Shown: piece after piece, positions 16,546 to 25,482 of the stretch
How the letters are laid out: each line of letters starts with the position of its first letter
How positions within the stretch are numbered: position 1 is the stretch's first letter
Assembly (NCBI GenBank): GCA_964429575.1
Contig: CAYSCX010000012.1
Location: 1 to 64,000 of the forward strand
Reading direction: 5' to 3'
Source of the DNA: CAYSCX01 sp964429575
Lineage (GTDB): Bacteria; Desulfobacterota; Binatia; Binatales; Binataceae
Length of the DNA stretch: 64,000 bases
Position numbers and translations under genes: made by a program
Notes under the pieces: model-generated
The model's database searches: none
The model's input: only the letters and a program-made list of their open reading frames with translations
Told to the model about the DNA's origin: nothing

Positions 16546-17409
16546 TCAGCCTCGTGGCTTGCCGTCGTCGGACGAAGCGGGCGGGACGCCCTCGCGGTCG
16601 AACGTTTCGTAGGCGGTGATGATCGCAGAGACGAGGCGGTGGCGCACGACGTCGCGGTCGGTGAAATACACAAATCCGATTCCCGGCGTGTTGGCGAGCA
16701 CCGTGCGCGCTTCCTTGAGGCCGGAGAGTTTTCCGCTCGGCAGATCGATCTGCGTGATGTCGCCCGTGATGACCGCCTTGGAGTTGTAGCCGAGGCGGGT
16801 GAGGAACATTTTCATCTGCTCGGTCGTGGTGTTCTGCGCCTCGTCGAGAATGATGAACGAGTCGTTGAGCGTGCGCCCGCGCATAAAGGCGAGCGGCGCG
16901 ACCTCGATCGTGCCGCGCTCGATCATCCGGCGCGCGCGGTCGAAGTCCACCATGTCGTGCAGCGCGTCGTAGAGCGGGCGGAGGTAGGGATTGACCTTCT
17001 CGGCGAGGTCGCCGGGGAGGAAGCCGAGGCGCTCGCCGGCCTCGACCGCCGGGCGGCAGAGCACCATCCGCGTCACCTGATTCTTCATCAGCGCGGCCAG
17101 CGCCATCGCCATCGCAAGATAAGTCTTGCCGGTTCCCGCAGGGCCGATGCCGAAGACGATGTCGTACTTGCGCATCGCGTCGACGTAAAGCTTTTGGTTG
17201 AGGCTCTTGGGCGCGATGACGCGCTTGTGCGCGGAAACGTAAACGGTGTCGAGAAAAATGTCCTTCAAGTCGGCGTTGCGATCGCCGCGCAGGATGCGGG
17301 TCGCGTATTCGACGTCGCTCGGGTACACCGCATGGCCGCGCTTGAGGAGTTCGTAGAGATCGCTCAGCACGCGCCCGGCGAGCGCCTGTTCCGCCTGCGG
17401 GCCGCTCAC
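16546..17409 (-). CDS. PhoH family ATPase (N-terminus probably longer)
   Basis: Cytoplasmic P-loop protein of the PhoH/YbeZ family, which works with YbeY in RNA metabolism. Walker A is GPAGTGKT, Walker B IILDEAQN, with GDITQIDLP and the conserved ALAFMRGRTLNDSF-type region. From GTG 17409 it has 287 residues, shorter than usual. The open frame continues upstream without stop to about 17650 and encodes residues that fit the missing N-terminal RNA-binding part (DAHIRTLEQLLGVRIRAS), but contains no ATG, GTG or TTG. An ATC at 17595, preceded by a GAGGG, could be a non-standard start giving about 349 residues; a sequencing slip is the alternative. Confidence 0.92.
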   Translation of the reverse strand: MSGPQAEQALAGRVLSDLYELLKRGHAVYPSDVEYATRILRGDRNADLKDIFLDTVYVSAHKRVIAPKSLNQKLYVDAMRKYDIVFGIGPAGTGKTYLAMAMALAALMKNQVTRMVLCRPAVEAGERLGFLPGDLAEKVNPYLRPLYDALHDMVDFDRARRMIERGTIEVAPLAFMRGRTLNDSFIILDEAQNTTTEQMKMFLTRLGYNSKAVITGDITQIDLPSGKLSGLKEARTVLANTPGIGFVYFTDRDVVRHRLVSAIITAYETFDREGVPPASSDDGKPRG

Positions 17410-17683
17410 CTTCAGCGTCGTGCCGCTCGCGCGGATGCGAACGCCCAGCAGCTGCTCAAGCGTGCGGATGTGCGCATCCTGCTGGCCGAGCAGCTCGGTG
17501 AAATGGCGATGGTCGTCGAAGTGGAGTTCGAGCGAATCGTCGCTGGCAGGCTTGAGGATCGTTTCGTCCGGTGGCGAGCTTAGTTCGCTTGCGATGGTGC
17601 CCTCGTGAGCGGCGGCTAACGGACTGCCGCTCCAGTGGTAAGCGTAAGCATTGCGGGCGCGGAATTAAAGGGAGCAGCGCGGA

Positions 17684-20344
17684 TCACTGCTTGCCCGCGA
17701 CGAGCGTGAAAACTCGTTCGAGGGCCTCGGCGAGCTTCGATGGGTCCTTGCCGCCGGCCTGCGCGAGTTCGGGGCGGCCGCCGCCGGAGCCGCCGATCAT
17801 GGGTGCGATTTCGCGAATGAGGTCGCCGGCCTTGAAGCGACCGACAAGATCAGGTGTCACGGCGACGAGCACGGCGGCCTTGTCGCCGAGGTCGGAGCCG
17901 ATCGCGATTACCGCGGACTTGTGCTTTTCGCGAAGGCGGTCGGCGATTTCGCGGAGCGTGCGCGCCTCGACCGATTCGAGCTTCAGCGTGACGACCTTGA
18001 CGCCGCCGGCGTCGCGGACCTGCTCGGCGGAGCTGCCGCCCGCGCCGGAGGCGAGCTTCTGTTCGAGCGAGCGGATTTTCTTTTCGAGTTCCTTTTCGCG
18101 GGCGAGCAGCTTTTCCAGCCGTTCGAGCGCCTGCGCGTCTTTGGCGCCGAGATGCGCGCCGAGATTGTCAAGAAGTTTCTCGCGTTCGCGAATCACGTCG
18201 AGCGCGCCCTGGCCCGTCATCGCCTCGACGCGCCGCACGCCCGCGGCGATTCCGGACTCGGACGCGAGCCTGAAGAAACCAATGTCGCCGGTGCGCTCCA
18301 CGTGCGTACCGCCGCACAGTTCGATGGAAAAGTCGCCCATGCGGACGACGCGGACACGGTCGCCGTACTTGTCGCCGAAAAATGCGAGCGCGCCGGCCTT
18401 GAGCGCGTCGTCATAGGCCATCTCGTCGGTGGCGACCTCGGCGTTTTCGCGGATGCGCGCGTTGACTTCCTCCTCGATGGTCAGCAGATCGCCGTCGCCG
18501 ATGGGGCCCTGGTGGCTGAAGTCGAAGCGCAGGCGCTCCGGCTCCACGAGCGAGCCGGCCTGATGGACGTGGCTGCCGATTACGTCGCGTAGCGCGTAGT
18601 GGAGGATGTGAGTCGCGGAGTGGTTCAGCATCGCGGCGTCGCGGCGCATGCGATCGACTTTGAGAGTGACATGCTTGCCGGACTCGAACTCGCACGCGTC
18701 GCCGCGGAGCAGACGTCCCACATGCACGATGGCGCCGTTTTGCTTGCGAGTATCGAGCACTTCGAGGAGAGCGCCGGATTCAGACTCGATGACGCCGCGA
18801 TCGCCGATTTGGCCGCCGCCTTCGGGATAGAAGGGGGTCTCGGCGGCGACGATGGCGATGCGGTCGCCGTCGATTGCGGAACTGGAGCGGACTTCGGATT
18901 CGGCATCGTAGCGATTGTGGCCGACGAAGCGTGATTCGGGGAGCCGTTTGGAGAGCACCTCAACCGCGGTGCGCGTTTCGCGAACGTCGGCTCGCGAACG
19001 CTCGCGCTGCGCGTCCATCAGGCGGTCGAACTCGGCGACATCGACGGTAATTCCGTAGTTGCGTAGCACGTCCTGGGTGAGATCGAGCGGGAAGCCGAAC
19101 GTATCGTAGAGCTTGAATGCGACTTCGCCGGAGAGGGTTTTGTGGCCGCGCGCTTCGAGGCGCTCGCGCTCGAGTTCGATCAGTTCGAGGCCGCGATCGA
19201 GTGTGTCGCCGAAGCGGGCCTCCTCTTCGGTGATGACTTCGGCGATTCGCCTTTGCTCGCTGCGGAGTTCCGGGTACGCGCCGCCCATCGCATCGACCAC
19301 GCCGGCATTGGCCGCGGCGAGGAACGGGCGGTGGATTCCGAGGTAGCGGCCATGACGTGCGGCGCGGCGGATGATTCGACGCAGCACGTAGTCGCGGTCG
19401 GTGTTGCCGGGAGTAAGCCCCTCGGCGACGAGGAAGCTCATCGTGCGCGCGTGGTCGGCGATCGCGCGGAGCGAAATGTCGGTATCGGGCTTCTGGCCGT
19501 AACGGATGCCATCGCCTAGTTCGGCCGAAGCAACTTCGATGCGGCGGACAATCTTCTGGAACAGATCGGTGTCGTAGTTGCCGAGCGTGCGGCCGGTCTC
19601 GATGCTTTGCAACGCCGCGGCGACGCGCTCCAGGCCGGTGCCCGTATCGACGTGCCTCATCGGAAGCGGCTCCAGCTTGCCCTGCGCGTCGCGGTTGTAC
19701 TGGATGAAGACGAGGTTTGCGAGTTCGATGAAGCGCGAGCAACCATCAACGTTGACGCCGCACCCGACGCCGCTGTGCGTCGCGCCGTCGCAGGCGGCGG
19801 CGCCGCGGTCAACTGAAATCTCGGAGTTGGGACCGGACGGTCCCGTTTCGCCCATCTCCCAGAAATTGTCCTTGTTGCCGAATCGGAGGATTCGCTCGGG
19901 CGGCAGATAGCCGAGGTCTTTCCAGATCCCCTCGCTCTCGCGGTCATCTTCGTGGACAGTCGCCCAGAGCAGCTTCGGGTCGATCTCCCAAACCTTGGTG
20001 ATGAGTTCCCAGTGGAACTGGATCGCCTCGCGCTTGTAGTAGTCGCCGAACGACCAGTTGCCGAGCATCTCGAAAAACGTGTGGTGATAGGTGTCGCGCC
20101 CGACCGCCTCGAGGTCGTTGTGCTTGCCGGAGATGCGCAGGCATTTCTGGCAGTCCGCGACGCGCTTGTAGGGCGGCGTGCGGATACCGAGAAAGTAGTC
20201 CTTGAACGGCACCATGCCGGCATTGACGAAGAGCAGCGTCGGGTCGCCCCTGGGGACCAGCGGCGCGGACAGGATGATTTCGTGGCCGCGTTCACGGAAG
20301 AAATCGAGGAAGGACTGGCGGATTTTGTCGGTGGTCCAGCGCAT
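17684..20344 (-). CDS. alaS: alanine--tRNA ligase
   Basis: Charges tRNA-Ala; cytoplasmic. 886 residues, standard length. It begins directly with the class II catalytic domain (MRWTTDKIRQSFLDFFRERGHE). The editing domain carries HSATHILHYAL and the Cys of ELCGGTHVERTGD, which form the zinc site used to clear mischarged Ser and Gly. The C-terminal DHHA1 domain has a GGSGGGRPELAQAGG glycine-rich motif after a coiled stretch at about 735-770. The order thpR-recA-alaS on one strand is common; recX, often between recA and alaS, is absent. Confidence 0.97.
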   Translation of the reverse strand: MRWTTDKIRQSFLDFFRERGHEIILSAPLVPRGDPTLLFVNAGMVPFKDYFLGIRTPPYKRVADCQKCLRISGKHNDLEAVGRDTYHHTFFEMLGNWSFGDYYKREAIQFHWELITKVWEIDPKLLWATVHEDDRESEGIWKDLGYLPPERILRFGNKDNFWEMGETGPSGPNSEISVDRGAAACDGATHSGVGCGVNVDGCSRFIELANLVFIQYNRDAQGKLEPLPMRHVDTGTGLERVAAALQSIETGRTLGNYDTDLFQKIVRRIEVASAELGDGIRYGQKPDTDISLRAIADHARTMSFLVAEGLTPGNTDRDYVLRRIIRRAARHGRYLGIHRPFLAAANAGVVDAMGGAYPELRSEQRRIAEVITEEEARFGDTLDRGLELIELERERLEARGHKTLSGEVAFKLYDTFGFPLDLTQDVLRNYGITVDVAEFDRLMDAQRERSRADVRETRTAVEVLSKRLPESRFVGHNRYDAESEVRSSSAIDGDRIAIVAAETPFYPEGGGQIGDRGVIESESGALLEVLDTRKQNGAIVHVGRLLRGDACEFESGKHVTLKVDRMRRDAAMLNHSATHILHYALRDVIGSHVHQAGSLVEPERLRFDFSHQGPIGDGDLLTIEEEVNARIRENAEVATDEMAYDDALKAGALAFFGDKYGDRVRVVRMGDFSIELCGGTHVERTGDIGFFRLASESGIAAGVRRVEAMTGQGALDVIREREKLLDNLGAHLGAKDAQALERLEKLLAREKELEKKIRSLEQKLASGAGGSSAEQVRDAGGVKVVTLKLESVEARTLREIADRLREKHKSAVIAIGSDLGDKAAVLVAVTPDLVGRFKAGDLIREIAPMIGGSGGGRPELAQAGGKDPSKLAEALERVFTLVAGKQ

Positions 20345-20412
20345 GTGCGGGATTATTCTAGCGAATGACGCGCCGCCGTTCCCACCGACGGAAATGGCGG
20401 GCTGCCACAGCG

Positions 20413-20454
20413 CGGGTCGCGAACCGCCCCTACGGAGACGGTGAGAGACCGTCA
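20413..20454. repeat. short palindromic repeat, copy R1, 3' of recA
   Basis: Begins with an imperfect palindrome GGTCGCGAACCGCCCC followed by a hairpin ACGGT-gagag-ACCGT and ends at the recA stop codon. It resembles R2 at 21619-21661 in both sequence and position behind a minus-strand gene. Possibly a transcription-terminator-like or REP-like element. Confidence 0.55.
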
Positions 20455-21516
20455 GGGTTTCTTCTTCGTTCCGAGAGGCGCGCCTTCCTCGGCGGAGGCG
20501 CCGTCGGCGGAAGGCGCGGCGACGTGCTTCAGCGCGAGCTTGGCGCGGACCTTGGCCTCGATCTCATCAGCAAGCTTGGGGTTGGCCTTCAGCAGGTCGC
20601 GCGCGTTCTCGCGTCCTTGGCCGATGCGCTCACCATTGTACGAGTACCAGGCGCCGAGTTTCTCGATGACGCCGTTGTCGGAGGCGAGATCGACCAGCTC
20701 ACCTTCCTTGGAAATGCCGGAGCCGTAGAGGATGTCGAACTCCGCCTCGCGAAACGGCGGCGCGACCTTGTTCTTGACCACCTTGACCTTGGTGCGCGAG
20801 CCGAGCACCTCGTTGGCCGTCTTGATGGCGCCGATGCGGCGGATGTCGATGCGCACCGACGAGTAGAACTTGAGCGCGTTGCCGCCGGTGGTCGTTTCGG
20901 GGTTGCCGAACATCACGCCGATCTTCATGCGTATCTGGTTGATGAAGATCACAACGGTGCGCGAGCGCGAGATGATTGACGTGAGCTTGCGAAGCGCCTG
21001 CGACATCAGGCGCGCCTGCAGGCCCATCTGCGGCTCACCCATCTCGCCCTCGATCTCAGCGCGCGGCACCAATGCGGCAACCGAGTCGATCACCAGTACG
21101 TCGATTGCGCCCGACTGCACGAGGGTCTCTACAATTTCGAGCGCCTGCTCGCCATTGTCGGGCTGCGAAATCAGGAGGTCTTCGATCTTGACGCCGAGCT
21201 TGCGCGCGTACTGCGCGTCGAGCGCGTGCTCCGCGTCGATGAACGCGCCGATGCCGCCCAGCTTCTGCGCTTCGGCGATGCACTCGAGTGCAAGCGTGGT
21301 CTTGCCGGACGCTTCGGGTCCGTAAATCTCGACCACGCGGCCGCGCGGGAGTCCGCCGACGCCCAACGCGAGATCGAGACCGAGCGAGCCGGTCGAAATC
21401 ACCTGCACAGCCTCGATGGCCTGCTCGCCAAGTTTCATTATCGAGCCCTTGCCGAACTGCTTTTCGATTTGGCTAAGGGCGAGGTCGAGTGCTTTGGTTC
21501 TGATCTCCTGCGCCAT
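20452..21516 (-). CDS. recA: recombinase RecA
   Basis: DNA strand-exchange protein and SOS coprotease. 354 residues. Walker A is GPEASGKTT, followed by FIDAEHALDAQYARKLG, Walker B VLVIDSVAALVP, the L1 loop EIEGEMGEPQMGLQARLMSQALRKL region, and the L2 loop with FINQIRMKIGVMFGNPETTTGG. The C-terminus is an extended Ala/Lys/Gly tail. No LexA-type operator can be assigned with confidence; the GGTTC-GT-GAACC palindrome upstream at about 21621 belongs to a repeat family and so is ambiguous. Confidence 0.98.
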   Translation of the reverse strand: MAQEIRTKALDLALSQIEKQFGKGSIMKLGEQAIEAVQVISTGSLGLDLALGVGGLPRGRVVEIYGPEASGKTTLALECIAEAQKLGGIGAFIDAEHALDAQYARKLGVKIEDLLISQPDNGEQALEIVETLVQSGAIDVLVIDSVAALVPRAEIEGEMGEPQMGLQARLMSQALRKLTSIISRSRTVVIFINQIRMKIGVMFGNPETTTGGNALKFYSSVRIDIRRIGAIKTANEVLGSRTKVKVVKNKVAPPFREAEFDILYGSGISKEGELVDLASDNGVIEKLGAWYSYNGERIGQGRENARDLLKANPKLADEIEAKVRAKLALKHVAAPSADGASAEEGAPLGTKKKP

Positions 21517-21618
21517 TGAATGCCCCTGTGCAGCGGGCTTTGAGTGCCCCCGCGCAATCTTGCCACAAAGGGCCGGATATAGCGCTAGCCGACCGGGTGC
21601 GAGTCCACAGTGCAGAAG

Positions 21619-21661
21619 GGCGGTTCACGAACCACCGCTGCGAAAAGAGAGAGAGGCGTCA
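21619..21661. repeat. short palindromic repeat, copy R2, 3' of thpR
   Basis: Contains GGTTCACGAACC (a GGTTC/GAACC palindrome) then a purine run and GGCGTCAG adjoining the thpR stop. It aligns by eye with R1 behind recA. It also lies about 100 bases upstream of recA. Confidence 0.5.
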
Positions 21662-21664
21662 GAA

Positions 21665-22261
21665 TCAGCCGCGAAAAGCGAACGAAGCGAGTGCTTGGTA
21701 GGTCGATGTGGTGTTGCCGCGGATGCTGCGGAACAGTGTGATTGCGCTGACGCGTGCGGCGCTGAAGCGGCGGTGCGCGTGGCGCTTGATCGCGGTGCGG
21801 GCTGTCGTGAACTTGCGCGGGTCGCGCACGCGGCCGATGGTCAGATGAGGCGACCACGCGCGCGTTTCGCGAGCGAAGCCACATTGGACAGCCGCCGATT
21901 CGACGTCTGCAGCGAGTGTCGCGAGACCGTCGCCGTCGATAGCGACCCAGACTACGCGCGGACGCGCCAGATTTGGAAACGCGCCTGCGCCAATCGCGAC
22001 GAGTTCGAGCGCCGGAGTTTCATGCGCCAGCAAACTGACGGCGCGCGCGAGCGCTGCGAGGCGGTCGGGCGGGGCCGCGTCACCGAGGAATTTGAGCGTC
22101 AGATGAAGATTGCGGCGCGGCACCCATCGGATGCCGTCCAACGGCGCGCGAAGTTCGTCGATGAAGGCGGCGATGGCGGATTCGATCTTGTCGCCGAGTT
22201 TGAGCGCGAGGAATGCGCGGACAGGGGTGGTGAGGGTGGAAAGGCTGTCAGCAAGGTCCAT
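21665..22261 (-). CDS. thpR: RNA 2',3'-cyclic phosphodiesterase (2H family)
   Basis: Member of the 2H/LigT family, which hydrolyses 2',3'-cyclic phosphates on RNA ends. 198 residues. The two HxT motifs are present as HLTLKFLG (about residue 53) and HLTIGRVRD (about 140), with RWVPRRN before the first, and the spacing is right for the two-lobed fold. Commonly found next to recA, as here. Cytoplasmic. Confidence 0.92.
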   Translation of the reverse strand: MDLADSLSTLTTPVRAFLALKLGDKIESAIAAFIDELRAPLDGIRWVPRRNLHLTLKFLGDAAPPDRLAALARAVSLLAHETPALELVAIGAGAFPNLARPRVVWVAIDGDGLATLAADVESAAVQCGFARETRAWSPHLTIGRVRDPRKFTTARTAIKRHAHRRFSAARVSAITLFRSIRGNTTSTYQALASFAFRG

Positions 22262-22312
22262 CGGATTCAGACGGGTGCACGCCGTACGCCTCCTAGGGGT
22301 CCGCCGTGCAAT

Positions 22313-22347
22313 TTGTGTAGGGGCGCACGCCGTACGCCCCTACACAA
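22313..22347. repeat. perfect 13-bp inverted repeat, intergenic
   Basis: TTGTGTAGGGGCG (22313-22325) pairs with CGCCCCTACACAA (22335-22347) across a 9-base loop. It sits downstream of the isomerase gene and may serve as its terminator. It shares the TAGGGGCG/CGCCCCTA core with elements near 20423, 29519 and 31521, and the flanking GCAATTTGTG with the one at 29519. Confidence 0.65.
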
Positions 22348-22462
22348 GACATCCTTTCACGACGGGCCGTGGGCGCGCGCGGTGCGTGGCGAAGAACGCG
22401 CGGCTCTCAGAATTGGGATCCCTCGCTCCGCTCGGGATGACCGCGGCGAACTCCCGCAGCGG

Positions 22463-23065
22463 TCATTTCGACAGCTCCCACTCAACGAGCGGCAGGCGAT
22501 CGTTGCCAAAGAACATCGAGGTGCCATTAACGAACATGGTCGGCGAGCCGAAGCCGCCGCGCGCCATGAGCTCTTCGGTGTTGGCGCGCAGCTTGTCCTT
22601 GTAGGGCTGCGAAGCGATCTTCTCGAAATACTCCTTGTCGTCGAGGCCGACCTCGCGAACGATCTCGCGCAGCACATCGTCCTGGCTGATATCGCGATCG
22701 TCGCCCCAGTAGCTTTCGAAGACGCGCCGCGAGTACGGAGAGACCTTGCCATGCTCGTGGGCGACTAGGGCGCCGCGCATCGCCTTGACCGAGTTCACCG
22801 GAAAAACGGTCGGATTGCCGATCTTGATTCCGTAGAAGCGCGCCCAGTCCTGCAAATCCTTGACGTAGTACTTCGCCTTGAGCGGCACGGGGGTTTTACG
22901 GCCCTCGTACACGGACGGATTGACCGTGTTGAACACGCCGCCGACGAGAAAGGGACGCCAGATGAGATCGGCGCCGTTGCTCCCCGCGACTTCCTCGATT
23001 TTCGTGAACGCGAGATAGGTCCATGGACTTGAACAGTCGTAGAAGAATTCAAGCTTCTTGGGCAC
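22463..23065 (-). CDS. 2-hydroxychromene-2-carboxylate isomerase / DsbA family protein
   Basis: A 200-residue thioredoxin-fold protein of the kappa-GST/DsbA-like family. The N-terminus LEFFYDCSSPWTYLAF has the family's Ser in place of a redox Cys pair; later marks are IWRPFLVGGVFNTVN, NPTVFPVNSVKAMRGAL and the cis-Pro region GGFGSPTMFVNGTSMFFGNDRL. In naphthalene degraders this family isomerises hydroxychromene carboxylate using glutathione; no naphthalene genes are present here, so the substrate is open. The start is GTG 23065 with GGAG nine bases upstream; the frame before it is shadow of the next gene. Confidence 0.88.
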   Translation of the reverse strand: MPKKLEFFYDCSSPWTYLAFTKIEEVAGSNGADLIWRPFLVGGVFNTVNPSVYEGRKTPVPLKAKYYVKDLQDWARFYGIKIGNPTVFPVNSVKAMRGALVAHEHGKVSPYSRRVFESYWGDDRDISQDDVLREIVREVGLDDKEYFEKIASQPYKDKLRANTEELMARGGFGSPTMFVNGTSMFFGNDRLPLVEWELSK

Positions 23066-23150
23066 TTGCGATCGCTCCTTGCGCGATATCCGCCACCAGC
23101 AGCGCAGCGCGCGATGTTTGAGATAGCACGGCCGCGAGGCGCATTCATAA

Positions 23151-24083
23151 TCAGCGCGCCGCGAGCGCGGGCGGGTTCTCGATGCGGACGAGATCGATGC
23201 GGACACTGCCGATGAAAGTGCCGGCCTCGACGCGCAGGGGGAGCCGGCGCTCGTCGGCGGAAACCCACACGACCGTGTAACGCGACTTCTTCCGCAGGTC
23301 CTCGTCGCTCAAGTACACGATGCCGGGCACGATGCGGTACGCGTCGAAAACGCCGGCCGGGACCGTGATGCGTTCGACCTTCGCGACTTTGAAGTCGAAC
23401 ACGTAGCGATGGTTGCCGGTGAAGACGTCGAACATGAAGACGCTGCCGGGGCCGCCCGGCTGCGTCAGCGCCATCATCGCGCCGGTCAGCGGACCATAAC
23501 CGTTGTTGCCGTAGAAGCGTTTTTCTGACCGGCCTTTGCGATTCTTCTTGACCGCGGTGACGAGGCCGGCGCCGCGATCGAAGGTGACGAAATATTCGTT
23601 CAAGCGATCGTTTTCGTGCTGGAGGAAATAAACTTCGCGCGTTTGCAGCGCAGCGCGGCTCATGTCCTCCTTCATGTAATCGCGCATGCGGAAGAAAAGA
23701 TCGGCGAAACGATTGGTCTCGACCCACGCCTCGGCCGTGAGCATCGCGGGATCCCCGGGCTTGGCGTGGAGTTCGACACGCGCGTCGGCGGTCGGTATTC
23801 CCAGCCACGACGCGCGGTAGGTCAGGCGCTGACCCTCGCGGAACGGAAGCGGTCCGGGAGTGTAAACGGGGATGTTGAGGTCGGGCGGGAGGCGCTGCGG
23901 CTCCTTGGGTTTGGCCTGTTTCTTACGCTTGCGCGGCGCGGAGGTGCTCGCATCGGGCGCGGCAGGAGCGGGCGGCGACGCGGCCGTCGCGGAGATCGCG
24001 ACGAGCAGCAACACCACGCCCATCGAGCATAGCGCAATGCGCAGCATCGATTGACCCGTTCGGCTTGAATTCGCGATGCGCAT
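23151..24083 (-). CDS. exported DUF3108 domain protein
   Basis: A 310-residue exported protein. A hydrophobic signal (IALCSMGVVLLLVAISATA) is followed by a Pro/Ala/Lys-rich linker and the DUF3108 domain, from about PLPFREGQRLTYRASWLG to the end, with the family's FRMRDYMKED, YFLQHENDRLNEYFVTFD and PAGVFDAYRI. Role unknown; a periplasmic or outer-membrane-associated location is likely. Two in-frame ATGs (24083 and 24047) are possible; the later one gives a more compact signal peptide. Divergent from the HEAT-repeat gene with only 37 bases between starts. Confidence 0.82.
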   Translation of the reverse strand: MRIANSSRTGQSMLRIALCSMGVVLLLVAISATAASPPAPAAPDASTSAPRKRKKQAKPKEPQRLPPDLNIPVYTPGPLPFREGQRLTYRASWLGIPTADARVELHAKPGDPAMLTAEAWVETNRFADLFFRMRDYMKEDMSRAALQTREVYFLQHENDRLNEYFVTFDRGAGLVTAVKKNRKGRSEKRFYGNNGYGPLTGAMMALTQPGGPGSVFMFDVFTGNHRYVFDFKVAKVERITVPAGVFDAYRIVPGIVYLSDEDLRKKSRYTVVWVSADERRLPLRVEAGTFIGSVRIDLVRIENPPALAAR

Positions 24084-24120
24084 GCCCGATAATTTTTGCT
24101 CAATCCGGGAGACAAGGTAA

Positions 24121-24906
24121 ATGGCACGTTCACGCCTGATTCTCGCCGCGATCTTATTTTCGTTCGTCATCATGCCTGCGCTTGCTCACGCCCAGTACGG
24201 CGGGCAGGGGCTCGGGAGCGCGCTCAGCAATAGCTCGATGTCCCATCAGACGAACGCGCGCGCCGGTGTTGACGAGATCACGAACCGCGCATCCACGCAG
24301 ACACCATTCAAGATCATCAAGGACGTCAAGCTCGGAATGAAGGATGCCGACCCGGGGGCGCGAGTGCAGCAGCTGGTGAAGCTTCGCAACGTCAACCATC
24401 CCGAGGCGGATGGGATCCTGATCGAGGCGTTGTCCGATCCGGACACTCGCGTGAAGGTGAAGGCTGTTGACATTTTGGGCGCACGCACTGTCAACGGCGC
24501 GGTAACGCGGATGACGCAGATGCTGTTCCTGCGCACGACGGAGCCGATCGTAAAGCTGCACCTGGTGGCAGCGGCGGGAAGAATCGGGGACGCCGATGCT
24601 GCGATGCCGGTGGTCGAGTACTACACCGAGAATCCTGACGAACGCGGGAGAGGAACCGCGGTGTTTGCGCTCGGCGAAATCGGGAGCGACAAGTCGATTC
24701 CCATCCTGACCCACGCGGTCGATGAGGATGAGAGTCCGATGGTGCGGCGGCTGGCCAAGGAAGCGCTTCAAAAGATTGGCGGCGAGTTGCCGACGATGCG
24801 GAGCCACGACGTGGTGTCCAAGCCTGCGGACGACCGGATTCCGACCGATCAAAAGCTGGCGCAGCTGCGCGAGTTTGATCAGAAGCGCCAGGAACTCGAG
24901 CGCTAG
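24121..24906 (+). CDS. exported HEAT-repeat protein
   Basis: A 261-residue protein with a clear signal peptide (LILAAILFSFVIMPALAHA, cleavage near residue 24). From about 75 to 225 it is built of HEAT-like helical pairs: PEADGILIEALSDPDTRVKVKAVDILG, VKLHLVAAAGRIGD, RGTAVFALGEIGSDKSIPIL and SPMVRRLAKEALQKIGG. The C-terminus is charged and helical. Such repeats scaffold protein contacts; a periplasmic binding role is likely but the partner is unknown. A GGGAG lies ahead of the ATG. Divergent from the DUF3108 gene. Confidence 0.82.
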   Translation: MARSRLILAAILFSFVIMPALAHAQYGGQGLGSALSNSSMSHQTNARAGVDEITNRASTQTPFKIIKDVKLGMKDADPGARVQQLVKLRNVNHPEADGILIEALSDPDTRVKVKAVDILGARTVNGAVTRMTQMLFLRTTEPIVKLHLVAAAGRIGDADAAMPVVEYYTENPDERGRGTAVFALGEIGSDKSIPILTHAVDEDESPMVRRLAKEALQKIGGELPTMRSHDVVSKPADDRIPTDQKLAQLREFDQKRQELER

Positions 24907-25048
24907 ATTACCAATCTCGCGCGCGCATCTGCCGATAGATGTGACGGCCGCGGAAGTGGACCAGGCCGCGGCGCCGCGTGGCCAACGCAGCGCCGCGACG
25001 GGTGGAACGTCAGGGAACGGCAGACGGGCGCGGCAAACTGCACTCGCG

Positions 25049-25429
25049 TCAGCTTTTCGGAGCGGCCGGCTTGCTCTGCTCGAGCCGCCGCTTTTTCATC
25101 GCCTCGCGCCGCGCATCCCGGTCCTTAAAGAACTGGTCGGGATTGGTGGCGAGCTTCTCTTTGGCCTCGGGATGCCGTTCAAGCCACTTGCCGAACCGCG
25201 GATTCTCCTTCAGGAATTCCGGGTCTTTGGCGAGCGCCGGATTCTTGCGGACCTGTTCCATAACCGCGCGACGTTCCTGCATGCGCTGATGCATCTCAGC
25301 GCCGGGCTGAGGATCGGACGCTGCCGGAGGAGCCGCCTGTCCGGTCGCCGACGGCGGTTGCGCGAAGGCTGGCGACGCCAGCGCGCACGCGAGAACGAAT
25401 GCGGTTGCGGTTCCAGTAATGAGTTTCAT
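25049..25429 (-). CDS. small exported hypothetical protein
   Basis: A 126-residue protein with a good signal peptide (MKLITGTATAFVLACALASPAFA, cut before QPP). The mature part is Pro/Gln-rich at first and then strongly charged and helical, with short repeated units of the kind KNPALAKDPEFLKENPRFGKWLERHPEAKEKL. It matches no family I can name. The ATG is supported by AAAGGAG eight bases upstream. Likely periplasmic. Confidence 0.75.
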   Translation of the reverse strand: MKLITGTATAFVLACALASPAFAQPPSATGQAAPPAASDPQPGAEMHQRMQERRAVMEQVRKNPALAKDPEFLKENPRFGKWLERHPEAKEKLATNPDQFFKDRDARREAMKKRRLEQSKPAAPKS

Positions 25430-25482
25430 ACGGGGTACTCCTTTATCCCAATTGATTATACGAAATGGGGGGCGGCAAAGTT

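Noticed and set aside
21619..21640. LexA operator before recA
   Set aside because: The GGTTC/GAACC palindrome belongs to a repeat also found 3' of recA, so an operator role is not supported.
21416..22768. 450-codon plus-strand open frame across recA, thpR and the isomerase
   Set aside because: Covers three well-supported minus-strand genes and their gaps; no ribosome-binding site or family match.
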